From Paenarthrobacter sp. DKR-5 (GTDB lineage: Bacteria > Actinomycetota > Actinomycetes > Actinomycetales > Micrococcaceae), in contig NZ_JAHBOI010000002.1 of NCBI RefSeq assembly GCF_018531425.1, positions 496,001-560,000 on the forward strand: a DNA stretch of 64,000 nt. The letters run 5' to 3'. Under the pieces are notes generated by a model. That model was not told the DNA's origin and made no database searches. It saw nothing but the letters and a program-made list of their open reading frames with translations. Shown piece by piece: positions 53,124 through 62,376 of this stretch (the first letter of the stretch is position 1; every line of letters starts with the position of its first letter). The position numbers and the translations under genes were made by a program.

Positions 53124-53930
53124 ATGCCCAAGGACGACAAAGCCGGCAAGAAGAGTTCGAAGACCGTCATCGGCATCGATATCGGTGGCACCGGCATCAA
53201 AGGCGGCATTGTCGACCTCAAGTCGGGCCAGCTGATCGGGGACCGGTTCCGCATTGATACCCCGCGCCCGGCAACCCCCGAAGCCGTCGCGGAGGTGCTC
53301 GCCCAGGTGGTGGCGGAACTGGATTCCCGTCCGCAGGCCCCCGGCAAGGACGTCCCGGTCGGCATCGACTTCCCGGCCATTATCTCCCACGGCGTCGCGC
53401 GCTCGGCCGCCAATGTGGATCCGTCCTGGATCGGCACCGACGTGGACAAGCTCTTCACGGAGCGGATCGGCCGCAAGGTCCACGTGCTCAACGACGCCGA
53501 CGCCGCCGGCCTGGCCGAGGTGCGCTACGGCGCCGGGAAGGGCGTCGACGGCGTCGTGCTCGTCATCACCCTGGGCACCGGCATCGGTTCGGCCTTCATC
53601 ATGGACGGCAAGCTCGTGCCCAACGCCGAGCTGGGCCACCTGGAAATCGACGGTTTTGACGCCGAATCCAAGGCCTCGGCCTCGGCACGCGAACGCGACG
53701 GCATCGACTGGGAAGAATACTCCGTGCGACTGCAGCGCTACTTCTCGCACGTCGAGTTCCTCTTCTCCCCCGAACTGTTCATCGTCGGCGGCGGGATTTC
53801 GAAGCGCAGCGAGGACTTCCTGCCCGCACTGAAGCTGCAGACCCCGATCGTGACGGCCAAGCTGAGGAACAACGCCGGCATCGTCGGCGCTGCGCTTCAG
53901 GTGGCGATCAGCGACAAGATCATCAAGTAA
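53124..53930 (+). CDS. ppgK: polyphosphate glucokinase (ROK family)
   Basis: A 268-residue sugar kinase. The phosphate-binding loop is GIDIGGTGIKGG, the catalytic Asp lies in VLNDADAAG, and a second phosphate motif is VITLGTGIGSA. The basic N-terminus (PKDDKAGKKSSK) is typical of the polyphosphate glucokinase branch, which includes the Arthrobacter glucomannokinase that uses polyphosphate or ATP. Whether mannose is also used cannot be read here. GGAGAG precedes the ATG. The gene follows map by 64 bases and ends at a hairpin shared with nrdR. Confidence 0.93.
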   Translation: MPKDDKAGKKSSKTVIGIDIGGTGIKGGIVDLKSGQLIGDRFRIDTPRPATPEAVAEVLAQVVAELDSRPQAPGKDVPVGIDFPAIISHGVARSAANVDPSWIGTDVDKLFTERIGRKVHVLNDADAAGLAEVRYGAGKGVDGVVLVITLGTGIGSAFIMDGKLVPNAELGHLEIDGFDAESKASASARERDGIDWEEYSVRLQRYFSHVEFLFSPELFIVGGGISKRSEDFLPALKLQTPIVTAKLRNNAGIVGAALQVAISDKIIK

Positions 53931-53937
53931 TTGGATG

Positions 53938-53977
53938 CCGGTGGTGGCTCCGGCTTCCCCTCCGCAGCCACCACCGG
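53938..53977. terminator. bidirectional terminator between ppgK and nrdR
   Basis: A 12-bp stem (53938-53949 with 53966-53977) with a 16-base loop lies between two convergent stop codons. Confidence 0.75.
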
Positions 53978-53980
53978 AGT

Positions 53981-54463
53981 CTAAAGGGCGCTCTGCGCCT
54001 TGCTGCCCGTTCCCGGGCGCTGCTCGCGGCGAAGCACCGCAATGGCAGCCTCGAAGTCCTCGAGCGATTCAAAGGCCTGGTAGACGCTTGCGAAGCGCAG
54101 ATAGGCCACTTGGTCCAGCTTCTGCAGCGGGCCGAGGATAGCCAGGCCCACCTCGTGGGCTTCGATTTCCGCGGCTCCGCTGGCCCGGATGGCTTCTTCC
54201 ACTTCCTGGGCCAGAAGGGCGAGGTCGTCGTCCGTGACGGGCCGGCCTTGGCAGGCTTTGCGGACGCCGTTGATGACCTTGGAGCGGCTGAACGGCTCCC
54301 CCACCCCCGAGCGCTTGATCACAGTCAGGCTGGTTGTCTCCACCGTGGTGAAGCGCCGCCCGCACTGGGCGCACTGGCGGCGCCGGCGGATGGCGGAGCC
54401 GTCATCCGTGACGCGGCTGTCCACGACCCGCGAATCCGGGTTGCGGCAGAAAGGACAGTACAC
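53981..54463 (-). CDS. nrdR: NrdR, repressor of ribonucleotide reductase genes
   Basis: A 160-residue repressor. The N-terminal zinc ribbon starts [17 protein letters not shown] and continues [12 protein letters not shown]; the rest is an ATP-cone domain ([23 protein letters not shown]) that senses ATP/dATP. It controls nrd operons genome-wide. No ribonucleotide reductase gene is in this window, unlike the nrdR-nrdJ pair seen in many actinobacteria. Starts with GTG 54463. Two NrdR-box-like dyads overlap its putative promoter, implying autoregulation. Confidence 0.95.
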   Translation of the reverse strand: MYCPFCRNPDSRVVDSRVTDDGSAIRRRRQCAQCGRRFTTVETTSLTVIKRSGVGEPFSRSKVINGVRKACQGRPVTDDDLALLAQEVEEAIRASGAAEIEAHEVGLAILGPLQKLDQVAYLRFASVYQAFESLEDFEAAIAVLRREQRPGTGSKAQSAL

Positions 54464-54514
54464 GCCGTTTCCCCGCTTTCCGCTCCGCGCCTGATGTGAT
54501 GGGCCAGTCCACCC

Positions 54515-54568
54515 ATTCTAGGACTAGATATTGTTGAATTACAAGACTGTCATTACCACATGTAGTGG
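54515..54568 (-). promoter_or_regulatory. putative nrdR promoter with two NrdR-box-like sites
   Basis: On the minus strand, TTGTAA (54539-54544) and TAGAAT (54515-54520) are 18 bases apart and could be -35 and -10. Box 1 (54521-54536) contains CTAGATATTGT and fits the core CWANATATWGT. Box 2 (54553-54568) contains ACCACATGTAGTG. Their centres are 32 bases apart, the usual spacing of NrdR box pairs. Confidence 0.6.
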
Positions 54569-54623
54569 TTCGCGGCCTTGCCGGGACGGATCTGCCGGGA
54601 CCAATTTGATGGGACCAAGGTGC

Positions 54624-55976
54624 TCAGCCTCCGAGGAAGCGGATGCTGACCGCGTCCCCGTGCGCCGGCAGGTCCTCGGCGCGCGAAAGGCTCACGATGT
54701 GGCCGCTCACCTCGTTCAGCGCCGCCTTGTCGTAGTCAATGACCTGGATTGCGCGGAGGAAAGTCGCCACGTTCAAACCGGAGGAGAATGCTGCGGTGCC
54801 GCTGGTGGGGAGGACGTGGTTGGAACCGGCGCAGTAGTCACCCAGGCTCACCGGGCTGTAGTCCCCCACAAAAATGGCGCCGGCGCTGCGGACCCTGGAA
54901 GCGACCGCGCCGGCATCCGCGGTCATCACCTCGAGGTGCTCGGCAGCGTAGGCGTCGCACACCTGCAGGCCCTGCTCGACGTCGTCCACCAGGACAATGG
55001 CTGACTGTTCCCCGGACAGCGCCTGCCGGACGCGCCCGGAGTGCTTGGTCGCCGCCGCCTGTGCGGAAAGCTCGGTGCGCACGGCAGCGGCGAGTTCCTC
55101 GGAATCGGTGACCAGCACGGACGCCGCGTTCGGGTCGTGCTCGGCCTGGCTGATCAGGTCCGCCGCGACGAGCGCCGGGCGGGCCGTCGCATCGGCGAGG
55201 ATCAGAATCTCCGTGGGGCCGGCCTCCGAATCGATCCCGACAACCCCCTTGACCAGCCGCTTGGCTGTGGCCACGAAAATGTTTCCCGGGCCGGTGACGA
55301 CGTCGACGGGGTCGATCCCTGGGGCGTCCGGGGCGGCGTCCACACCGTAGGCGAAGGCCGCGATGGCCTGGGCTCCGCCGATCGCGTAGACCTCCTCGAT
55401 GCCAAGCAGTTCCGCGGCAGCCAGGATCGTCGGGTGCGGCAGCCCACCGGAAGCCTTCTGCGGCGGGGAGGCCAGGGCAATCGATTCGACGCCCGCCGCG
55501 AGGGCGGGCACCACGTTCATGATGACCGAGGAAGGATAGACCGCCAGGCCGCCGGGAACATACAGCCCGACCCGCCCCACCGGAACCCATTTCTGCGTCA
55601 CTTTCGCGCCGGCACCCAGCTCGACTTCAGCGGCGGTGGGACGCTGCGCATCAGCGAAGGCACGGGCCCGGCTGATGGACTCCTCCAGGGCGCTCCGGAC
55701 CGCGGGGTCGAGCATCTCCAGCGCCTCCGCGAGAGCCGACGCCGGCACCCGCGGGTGGTCCTGGCGGACGCCGTCGAACTTTTCAGCGAGCGCGGACAGG
55801 GCCCCGAAGCCGCCGGACCGCACCTGGGCGATGATCGCCGCGACCTGCTGTTCGGCGTCGGCGGCGCGCTCGTTGCGGGCCCGGGGCACGGCGCGCCGGA
55901 GTTCGGCGAGGCTGAGGTGCTCCCCGCGCAGGTCGATGCCGCGGATGCTGACGGTGGCGGTGTCTTCGATAGTCAC
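54624..55976 (-). CDS. hisD: histidinol dehydrogenase
   Basis: A 450-residue zinc enzyme that makes the last two oxidations of histidine synthesis, histidinol to histidine. Conserved segments are [42 protein letters not shown] and [11 protein letters not shown]. Length is slightly above usual. Starts with GTG 55976, six bases after TAAACT. No other his gene is on the window, so this is a lone or leading hisD; the downstream neighbour on this strand is nrdR, 160 bases on, which has its own promoter. Confidence 0.95.
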   Translation of the reverse strand: MTIEDTATVSIRGIDLRGEHLSLAELRRAVPRARNERAADAEQQVAAIIAQVRSGGFGALSALAEKFDGVRQDHPRVPASALAEALEMLDPAVRSALEESISRARAFADAQRPTAAEVELGAGAKVTQKWVPVGRVGLYVPGGLAVYPSSVIMNVVPALAAGVESIALASPPQKASGGLPHPTILAAAELLGIEEVYAIGGAQAIAAFAYGVDAAPDAPGIDPVDVVTGPGNIFVATAKRLVKGVVGIDSEAGPTEILILADATARPALVAADLISQAEHDPNAASVLVTDSEELAAAVRTELSAQAAATKHSGRVRQALSGEQSAIVLVDDVEQGLQVCDAYAAEHLEVMTADAGAVASRVRSAGAIFVGDYSPVSLGDYCAGSNHVLPTSGTAAFSSGLNVATFLRAIQVIDYDKAALNEVSGHIVSLSRAEDLPAHGDAVSIRFLGG

Positions 55977-55982
55977 CGCTCC

Positions 55983-55988
55983 AGTTTA
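55983..55988 (-). promoter_or_regulatory. putative -10 element (TAAACT) for hisD
   Basis: TAAACT on the minus strand ends six bases before GTG 55976, with GGAGCG between. Confidence 0.5.
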
Positions 55989-55999
55989 CGCGGGCGGCC

Positions 56000-56542
56000 C
56001 TAGGCAGCCCGCGCCGGCGAGGAGCGCAGAAGGCTTCCGAGGTTGAGGAAGAACGAAGCGAGGGCCGCCGCCCCGGGCCAGATCGCCAGCACGCTGTAGG
56101 AACGCAAGGAGAACAGAACGCTGTCGCTCACAGGGTTCGCCGGAGCATGGCCCCACCAGGAGCCGGCCAGCACGCCGACCTGCCACGCCACCAGTGAGCC
56201 GACGATGCTGCCGACGACGGCGGCGTTCACCTTCGAGGACGCGCCGGGCGCGCGCCGCTTCGGGAACAGCAGGCCCGCGACCACAAGGCCGGCCACGAGC
56301 CCGATGAGCCCGAGCGTCAGGTCGCGGGGCAGCCAGGTGTCGGCGTTCTCCCCTGAGGCGTAGAAGGCTCCGCCCGGAGCGAGGAACCACCAGAGCAGGC
56401 CCACCGGGATGCCCGCGGCGGCGGTGAGGCTGAACCACCGGATCAGGGATGCCGGGGGCGCCGACGTCAGGTCGGCGGGAACCGCAGGGGTGTAGGCGGC
56501 CGGAGGGTAGGCCGGCTGGCCGGAGGAGGCGGGCTGCGTCAT
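56000..56542 (-). CDS. putative four-helix membrane protein
   Basis: A 180-residue protein with a Pro/Ala/Tyr-rich N-terminus of about 30 residues (QPAYPPAAYTPAVPADL) and four hydrophobic segments at about residues 35-55, 75-93, 105-125 and 150-170. A conserved-looking GGAFYASGENADTWLPRDL stretch lies in the first outer loop. I do not recognise a named family, although similar proteins are common in Arthrobacter relatives. Starts with ATG 56542, six bases after TAATGT. Its stop lies 23 bases upstream of hisD. Confidence 0.75.
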   Translation of the reverse strand: MTQPASSGQPAYPPAAYTPAVPADLTSAPPASLIRWFSLTAAAGIPVGLLWWFLAPGGAFYASGENADTWLPRDLTLGLIGLVAGLVVAGLLFPKRRAPGASSKVNAAVVGSIVGSLVAWQVGVLAGSWWGHAPANPVSDSVLFSLRSYSVLAIWPGAAALASFFLNLGSLLRSSPARAA

Positions 56543-56548
56543 GGATCC

Positions 56549-56554
56549 ACATTA
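56549..56554 (-). promoter_or_regulatory. putative -10 element (TAATGT) for the membrane protein gene
   Basis: TAATGT on the minus strand ends six bases before ATG 56542. Confidence 0.5.
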
Positions 56555-56639
56555 ACAAACCTGTCGTCCGGGCATGGACGGCCCGGCGCATTGCGTGGAA
56601 ACTGGGAGCAAGCTGTCAGCAACGAGGGGAAGGCGGCCA

Positions 56640-57140
56640 GTGACCGAGGCACGCGCAGACCGGAGCGACATCTTCAGGGAGATGTTCCGCCGCCATGCCG
56701 CGGGGGTGGTCATCGTGACGGCGAACCATGGGGGCGTGCCCTACGGCTTCACCGCGACGTCCGTGGCATCGCTGTCCGCGGATCCTCCCCGGTTCACGTT
56801 CAACATGGCCCGGACCAGTTCCTCGTGGTCCGCGGTGGCCAATGCCGATTTCGTCGGGGTGCACATGCTGGGGCTGATGAACCGCGGCCTGGCCGACCGC
56901 TTCGCCCGGAGCCGCGACCGGTTCGAGGGGGACCACTGGCGGCGCGGCGCCCAGGACGTGCCGCTGCTCCATGACGTGACCGGCTGGCTGGTCGGCAGGA
57001 TCGTCGCCCGGCTGTCCTTCGAGAGCAACGCCGTCATCGTGGCCGAAGTCGTCGACGGCGCCGTCGGCCGTGACGACGTTCCGCTGCTCTACCACGGGGG
57101 TGCCTACGGCCAGCCCTCGCCGCTGGAGTACGAGATCTGA
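56640..57140 (+). CDS. flavin reductase family protein
   Basis: A 166-residue flavin-binding protein of the FMN-binding split-barrel type. Segments RRHAAGVVIVTANHGGVPYGFTATS and SLSADPPRFTFNMARTSSSW follow the pattern of reductase components that supply reduced flavin to two-component monooxygenases. No oxygenase gene is nearby, so the partner is unknown. GTG 56640 is chosen over an upstream ATG at 56574 because the family motif then begins at the usual distance and GAGGGGAAGG lies just upstream. Divergent from the membrane protein gene, with about 100 bases between. Confidence 0.87.
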   Translation: MTEARADRSDIFREMFRRHAAGVVIVTANHGGVPYGFTATSVASLSADPPRFTFNMARTSSSWSAVANADFVGVHMLGLMNRGLADRFARSRDRFEGDHWRRGAQDVPLLHDVTGWLVGRIVARLSFESNAVIVAEVVDGAVGRDDVPLLYHGGAYGQPSPLEYEI

Positions 57141-57144
57141 GCTG

Positions 57145-57172
57145 GCCCCCGGCCTGCGGGGCCGGCGGGGGC
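57145..57172. terminator. imperfect hairpin between flavin reductase and dnaE
   Basis: GCCCCCGGCC pairs with the later GGCC and GGGGGC across a three-base bulge. It lies between convergent stops; stability was judged by eye only. Confidence 0.45.
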
Positions 57173-57175
57173 TGC

Positions 57176-60100
57176 TCAGGCCTCCAGGCAGGCAGGACCG
57201 AGCAGCACCTTCAGGTCCCCGAACAGCGCAGGCGTCGGACTGACCCGCAGGTGCACGCCGAGCTTCATCACCTCGATGGACCGGGTCCCGGCCAGCCGCA
57301 CCTGCACCTCGCTGGTTCCCGGATGGGTGCGCAGCACATCCCCGAGCGCCGTGACCACCGCCTCGGTCGCCTTGTGGTTCTGCATCGAGATCACCACCGG
57401 CCCGGAATGGCCGTCGCTCAGGTCCGGCACGGTCATTTCCTGCGCGTTGAGGGTCACTGCCCCGTCGTCGCGCCGCTGCAGCCGGCCACGGACCACGACG
57501 ATCAGGTCCTCGGCCAGCACGGTGGAGATCGGACCGTAGACCTGGCCGAAGAACATGACTTCCATCGAGCCGCCCAGGTCTTCGATCTCGGCCCGCGCAT
57601 AGGCGTTGCCGCTGTTCTTGGCGATGCGGCGAGAGAGCGAGGTGATCATGCCGGCGATGGTCACGATGGCGCCGTCGGGCGGGCCCTCTTCCCCGATGAT
57701 CTGGGTAATCGAGGAATCGGCGTGCTGGCTCAGCACCCCCTCCAGGCCCTGCAGAGGGTGGTCCGAGACGTAGAGGCCGAGCATGTCGCGCTCGAAGGAG
57801 AGCTTGTCCTTTTTCTCCCACTCGGGCAGGTCCGGTATCTCGGTGGTCAGGGAGGCTTCCGGTTCCTCGTCCCCGATGCCGGCGAAGAGGTCGAACTGGC
57901 CCACGGCCTCGTTGCGCTTGATCGTGATGACCGAGTCGATGGCCTCCTCGTGGATCATGGCCAGCGCGCGCCGCGGATGGCCCAGCGAGTCGAAGGCTCC
58001 CGCCTTGATCATGGACTCAATGGTGCGCTTGTTGCACACCACGGCCGGCACCTTCATGAGGAAATCCTTGAAGGAGGTGAAGGCGCTCTGCTCCTGCCGC
58101 GCCTTCACCATGGCCTCGACCACATTCACCCCGACGTTGCGCACGGCGGCCATGCCGAAGCGGATGTCGGTGCCGACAGGCGTGAAGTTGACGGAGGATT
58201 CGTTCACGTCCGGCGGCAGCACCGTGATGCCCATCCGCCGGCATTCGTTCAGGTACATCGCCAGTTTGTCCTTGTCGTCGCCCACGGAGGTGAGCAGCGC
58301 GGCCATGTACTCGGAGGGGTAGTGCGCCTTCAGGTACGCCGTCCAGTAGGAGACGACCCCGTACGCCGCGGAGTGCGCCTTGTTGAACGCGTAGTCGGAG
58401 AACGGAAGCAGGATGTCCCACAGCGTCTTGACCGCCGCGTCGGAGTAGCCGTTGGCCTTCATGCCGCCGGAGAAGCCCTCGTACTGCTTGTCCAGCTCGG
58501 ACTTCTTCTTCTTGCCCATCGCGCGGCGCAGGATGTCGGCCTGGCCGAGGCTGTACCCGGCCAGTTTCTGCGCGATGGCCATGACCTGCTCCTGGTACAC
58601 GATCAGGCCGTAGGTCTGGCCGAGGATCTCCGAGAGGGGTTCCGCGAGCTCCGGGTGGATCGGGGTGATGTCCTGGAGCTTGTTCTTGCGCAGCGCGTAG
58701 TTGGTGTGCGCGTTGGCGCCCATCGGGCCGGGCCGGTAGAGCGCGAGCACGGCGGAGATGTCCTCGAAGTTGTCCGGCCGCATGAGCTTCAGGAGCGAGC
58801 GCATCGGGCCGCCGTCGAGCTGGAACACCCCGAGGGTGTCGCCGCGGGCGAGCAGGTCGTAGGAGGCCCTGTCATCGAGCGCCAGGTCCTCCAGGACCAG
58901 GTCCTCGTCCCGGTTGAGCTTGATGTTCTCCAGCGCGTCCGTGATGATCGTCAGGTTCCGCAGGCCCAAAAAGTCCATCTTGATCAGGCCGAGGCCCTCA
59001 CAGGTCGGATAGTCGAACTGGGTGATCACCTGGCCGTCCTGGTCGCGCCGCATGATCGGGATGATGTCGATCAGCGGGTCCGAGGACATGATCACGCCGG
59101 CAGCGTGGACCCCCCACTGGCGCTTCAGGCCTTCCAGGCCCTGCGCCATCTCGAAGACCTTCTGCGAATCGGCATCGGACTTGAGCAGCTCGCGCAGCTC
59201 GTCCGCCTCCGAGTACCGCTTCGCGTCCGGGTTGTGCACGTCCGCGAGGGAGATGCCCTTGCCCATCACGTCCGGCGGCATCGCCTTCGTCAGGCGCTCA
59301 CCGGTGGAGAACGGATAGCCGAGCACGCGGGAGGAGTCCTTCAGCGCCTGCTTGGCCTTGATCGTTCCGTAGGTGACGATCATGGCCACACGCTCGTCAC
59401 CGTACTTCTCGGTGACGTAGCGGATCACTTCGGAGCGGCGGCGGTCGTCGAAGTCGACGTCGAAGTCAGGCATGGAAACGCGGTCGGGGTTCAGGAACCG
59501 CTCGAAGATCAGGCCGTGCTCGAGCGGGTCGAGGTCGGTGATGCGCATCGCGTAGGCGGCCATCGAGCCGGCGCCGGAGCCGCGGCCGGGACCGACGCGG
59601 ATGCCGTTGTTCTTGGCCCAGTTGATGAAGTCCGCCACGACCAGGAAGTAGCCGGGAAAGCCCATCTGGGAGATGACGCCGACCTCGTAGTCGGCCTGCT
59701 TGCGGACCTTGTCCGGGATGCCTTCGGGGTAGCGGTAGTGCAGGCCCTTTTCGACTTCCTTCACGAACCAGGACTGTTCGTTCTCGCCCGCCGGCACCGG
59801 GTACCGGGGCATGTAGTTGGCCTTGGTGTTGAACTCGACGTCGCAGCGCTCGGCGATGAGCAGCGTGTTGTCGCACGCCTCCGGGTGGTCGCGGAAGATC
59901 GAGCGCATCTCGGCCGGTGACTTGAGGTAGAACTCGTCGGCGTCGAACTTGAAGCGCTTCGGGTCCGCCATCGTGGACCCGGACTGCACGCAGAGCAGCG
60001 CCGCGTGCGAGGCGGCGTCCTCGGCGCGCGTGTAGTGCAGGTCGTTGGTGGCCACCAGCGGCAGGTTCAGGTCCTTGGCGAGCTTGAGCAGGTCGCTGGT

Positions 60101-60703
60101 GACGTTGCGCTCGATGTCCAGGCCGTGGTCCATGAGCTCGCAGAAGAAGTTCTCCGGGCCGAAGATGTCGCGGAAGTCCGACGCCGCCTGCACTGCTTCC
60201 TTGTACAACCCGAGCCGCAGCTTGGTCTGCACTTCGCCCGAGGGGCAGCCCGTGGTGGCAATCAGGCCCTTGCCGTAGGTCTGCAGCAGCTCGCGGTCCA
60301 TGCGCGGCTTGTAGAGGTAGCCCTCCAGCGACGCCAGCGAGGACATCCGGAACAGGTTGTGCATGCCCTCGGTGGTCTCCGAGAACAGCGTCATGTGGGT
60401 GTAAGCGCCTGCGCCGGAAACGTCGTTGCGGCCGCCGTCGCCCCAGCGCACGCGGGTCTTGTCCTGCCGCGCGGTACCGGGGGTGAGGTAGGCCTCGACG
60501 CCGATGATCGGCTTGATGCCGGCAGCCTTGGCCTTGGACCAGAAGTCGAACGCACCGAACACGAACCCGTGGTCGGTGGTCGCCATCGAGGTCATGCCGA
60601 GTTCGTTCGCGTGTTCGAAGAGGTCCGTCAGCCGGGCGGCGCCGTCCAGCATCGAGTACTCGGTATGGACGTGCAGATGGGTGAAGGAGTCCTGGCTTGC
60701 CAC
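57176..60703 (-). CDS. dnaE: DNA polymerase III alpha subunit
   Basis: A 1175-residue replicative polymerase of the DnaE1 type. The N-terminal PHP domain begins SFTHLHVHTEYSMLDG; its His/Asp metal site has been shown to proofread in mycobacterial DnaE1. The palm catalytic Asp residues are in MPDFDVDFDDRRR near residue 413. A helix-hairpin-helix region and a C-terminal OB domain (AIVTIAGMITSLSRR) follow. Starts with GTG 60703, six bases after TAGAAT, which confirms the start. The upstream neighbours are rluA-type synthase and lspA, the usual order in actinobacteria. Confidence 0.97.
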   Translation of the reverse strand: MASQDSFTHLHVHTEYSMLDGAARLTDLFEHANELGMTSMATTDHGFVFGAFDFWSKAKAAGIKPIIGVEAYLTPGTARQDKTRVRWGDGGRNDVSGAGAYTHMTLFSETTEGMHNLFRMSSLASLEGYLYKPRMDRELLQTYGKGLIATTGCPSGEVQTKLRLGLYKEAVQAASDFRDIFGPENFFCELMDHGLDIERNVTSDLLKLAKDLNLPLVATNDLHYTRAEDAASHAALLCVQSGSTMADPKRFKFDADEFYLKSPAEMRSIFRDHPEACDNTLLIAERCDVEFNTKANYMPRYPVPAGENEQSWFVKEVEKGLHYRYPEGIPDKVRKQADYEVGVISQMGFPGYFLVVADFINWAKNNGIRVGPGRGSGAGSMAAYAMRITDLDPLEHGLIFERFLNPDRVSMPDFDVDFDDRRRSEVIRYVTEKYGDERVAMIVTYGTIKAKQALKDSSRVLGYPFSTGERLTKAMPPDVMGKGISLADVHNPDAKRYSEADELRELLKSDADSQKVFEMAQGLEGLKRQWGVHAAGVIMSSDPLIDIIPIMRRDQDGQVITQFDYPTCEGLGLIKMDFLGLRNLTIITDALENIKLNRDEDLVLEDLALDDRASYDLLARGDTLGVFQLDGGPMRSLLKLMRPDNFEDISAVLALYRPGPMGANAHTNYALRKNKLQDITPIHPELAEPLSEILGQTYGLIVYQEQVMAIAQKLAGYSLGQADILRRAMGKKKKSELDKQYEGFSGGMKANGYSDAAVKTLWDILLPFSDYAFNKAHSAAYGVVSYWTAYLKAHYPSEYMAALLTSVGDDKDKLAMYLNECRRMGITVLPPDVNESSVNFTPVGTDIRFGMAAVRNVGVNVVEAMVKARQEQSAFTSFKDFLMKVPAVVCNKRTIESMIKAGAFDSLGHPRRALAMIHEEAIDSVITIKRNEAVGQFDLFAGIGDEEPEASLTTEIPDLPEWEKKDKLSFERDMLGLYVSDHPLQGLEGVLSQHADSSITQIIGEEGPPDGAIVTIAGMITSLSRRIAKNSGNAYARAEIEDLGGSMEVMFFGQVYGPISTVLAEDLIVVVRGRLQRRDDGAVTLNAQEMTVPDLSDGHSGPVVISMQNHKATEAVVTALGDVLRTHPGTSEVQVRLAGTRSIEVMKLGVHLRVSPTPALFGDLKVLLGPACLEA

Positions 60704-60709
60704 CCGTCC

Positions 60710-60715
60710 ATTCTA
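60710..60715 (-). promoter_or_regulatory. putative -10 element (TAGAAT) for leaderless dnaE mRNA
   Basis: TAGAAT on the minus strand ends six bases before GTG 60703. It lies between the upstream rluA-type stop (60739) and dnaE, so dnaE has a start site inside the cluster. Confidence 0.55.
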
Positions 60716-60738
60716 AGTCCGGCGATGTCCCCGGCCGG

Positions 60739-61668
60739 TCAGGCGCGGCCGTCGGCCAGCGCGTCGAGGGCGTACTGCAGGTCATCCGGGTAGTCGCTCG
60801 TGACGACCACCCACTCCCCCGTTGACGGGTGGGTGAAGCCCAGCTGCCGGGCGTGCAGCCATTGCCGGGTCAGTCCGAGCGCGGCCGCGAGCTTCGGGTC
60901 CGCGCCGTAAGTGAGATCTCCGGCACAGGGGTGGCGCAGGGCGGAGAAATGGACGCGGATCTGGTGGGTCCGGCCGGTCTCCAGGTGCACCTCCACGAGC
61001 GAGGCTTTGCCGAAGGCTTCGATTACTTCGTAGTGCGTCACCGAGGGCCGCCCGTCCTCCACGACGGCGAACCGCCAGTCGTAGCCGGGGTGCCGGCCGA
61101 TGGGCGCGTCGATGGTGCCCTTGAGCGGATCCGGCAGACCCTGCACCAGCGCGTGGTACACCTTGTCCACCGTGCGCTCCTTGAAGGCCCGCTTGAGCGC
61201 GGTGTAGCCGAGTTCGGTCTTGGCCACCACCATCACGCCCGAGGTGCCGACGTCGAGCCGGTGCACGATGCCGCGGCGTTCGGGCGCCCCGGAGGTGGAG
61301 ATCCGGAAGCCGGCGGCGGCGAGGCCGCCGACCACCGTCGGCCCCACCCACCCCGGGGAGGGGTGGGCAGCAACGCCGACAGGCTTGTCGATCACCACGA
61401 AGTGCTCGTCGTCGAGCAGCACGTCAAGTCCCTCGACCGGCTCCTCGACGACGGCGAGCGGGTCCCGGCGCTCGGGCACCTGCACGTCCAGCCGCTGGCC
61501 GGCCGAGACCTTGTCCGCCTTGGCCAGCGGTGCGCCCGAGGCGCTGACATTGCCTTCGCTGCAGAGCAGGGCGGCCGCGCTGCGGGACACTCCCAGCAGC
61601 TGGGCCAGCGCAGCGTCGGCGCGGCTGCCCGAGAGCTCCTCCGGAACCGTGTACTGCTCAGGCGTCAC
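60739..61668 (-). CDS. RluA family pseudouridine synthase
   Basis: A 309-residue enzyme that isomerises uridines in RNA. An S4 RNA-binding domain covers about residues 10-75. The catalytic Asp is in [17 protein letters not shown] near residue 137, and [15 protein letters not shown] is a later conserved stretch. RluD of E. coli modifies 23S rRNA helix 69; this protein's targets are inferred only from the family. The ATG at 61668 overlaps the end of lspA by 11 bases, so the two are translationally coupled. Confidence 0.92.
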   Translation of the reverse strand: MTPEQYTVPEELSGSRADAALAQLLGVSRSAAALLCSEGNVSASGAPLAKADKVSAGQRLDVQVPERRDPLAVVEEPVEGLDVLLDDEHFVVIDKPVGVAAHPSPGWVGPTVVGGLAAAGFRISTSGAPERRGIVHRLDVGTSGVMVVAKTELGYTALKRAFKERTVDKVYHALVQGLPDPLKGTIDAPIGRHPGYDWRFAVVEDGRPSVTHYEVIEAFGKASLVEVHLETGRTHQIRVHFSALRHPCAGDLTYGADPKLAAALGLTRQWLHARQLGFTHPSTGEWVVVTSDYPDDLQYALDALADGRA

Positions 61669-62254
61669 CGGGCGCCTCCGGGGAACCTTCCGGGGCCGCC
61701 CCAGGGGCGCCCTTGGCTGCGGCGTGCCGGCGGCCGTCCAGTCCGAGCCCGTTCAGGGTCAGGATGCAGATCAGGATCACCGCGCCGACGATCGCGGAGT
61801 CGGCGATGTTGAAGATGGCGAAGTTCGGCAGGGCGATGAAGTCGACGACGTGGCCCATCCCGAAGGAAGGCGGCCGGAACAGCCGATCAGTGAGGTTCCC
61901 CAGCGCGCCGCCGAGCAGCATCCCGAGGGCGACGGCCCACCAGACGGAGCCGAGCCGCCGGGCCTGCCAGAGGATCAGGACGGCAACGACCGCCATGATG
62001 ATGCTGAAGACCCACGTGAAGTTCTCGCCGATGGAGAACGCGGCGCCGGAGTTGCGGATGTAGTGCCAGCTCAGCAGCGGCGGCAGGACAGCAGTGACCT
62101 GGCCTTCGTACATCGTGGAGCTCACCCACGCCTTGGTCAGCTGGTCGAAGACATAGGCGAATACCGCCAGGCCCGCGAGGATGGCCAGAAGCGGGCCGCG
62201 CCGCCGGACTCGCGGCGGGGCCGGGCGGGCTGGGGCGGTGGATTCTTCGTTCAT
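61658..62254 (-). CDS. lspA: lipoprotein signal peptidase (signal peptidase II)
   Basis: A 198-residue membrane aspartic protease that removes signal peptides from lipoproteins such as those at 42-43 kb. Four hydrophobic segments are visible. The catalytic Asp residues lie in [12 protein letters not shown] and [11 protein letters not shown], and [10 protein letters not shown] is conserved. N- and C-terminal basic and Pro/Ala-rich extensions make it longer than the enterobacterial enzyme. It is followed by the pseudouridine synthase with overlap and preceded by a strong hairpin that insulates it from divIVA. Confidence 0.95.
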   Translation of the reverse strand: MNEESTAPARPAPPRVRRRGPLLAILAGLAVFAYVFDQLTKAWVSSTMYEGQVTAVLPPLLSWHYIRNSGAAFSIGENFTWVFSIIMAVVAVLILWQARRLGSVWWAVALGMLLGGALGNLTDRLFRPPSFGMGHVVDFIALPNFAIFNIADSAIVGAVILICILTLNGLGLDGRRHAAAKGAPGAAPEGSPEAPGDA

Positions 62255-62328
62255 CTTGCTTTCGTTCTAGCACATATTCGTTGCCGAAGGCTGGACGGTC
62301 GCCCGGCCTTCAGGCAGTGGACATGACA

Positions 62329-62365
62329 GAAGCCGGCGGCTGGGCAGTCCCCAGCCGCCGGCTTC
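62329..62365 (-). terminator. 16-bp hairpin between divIVA and lspA
   Basis: Arms 62329-62344 and 62350-62365 pair perfectly around CAGTC. It begins 12 bases beyond the divIVA stop on the minus strand; no T-run follows. Confidence 0.8.
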
Positions 62366-62376
62366 CGCGGCAGTTG

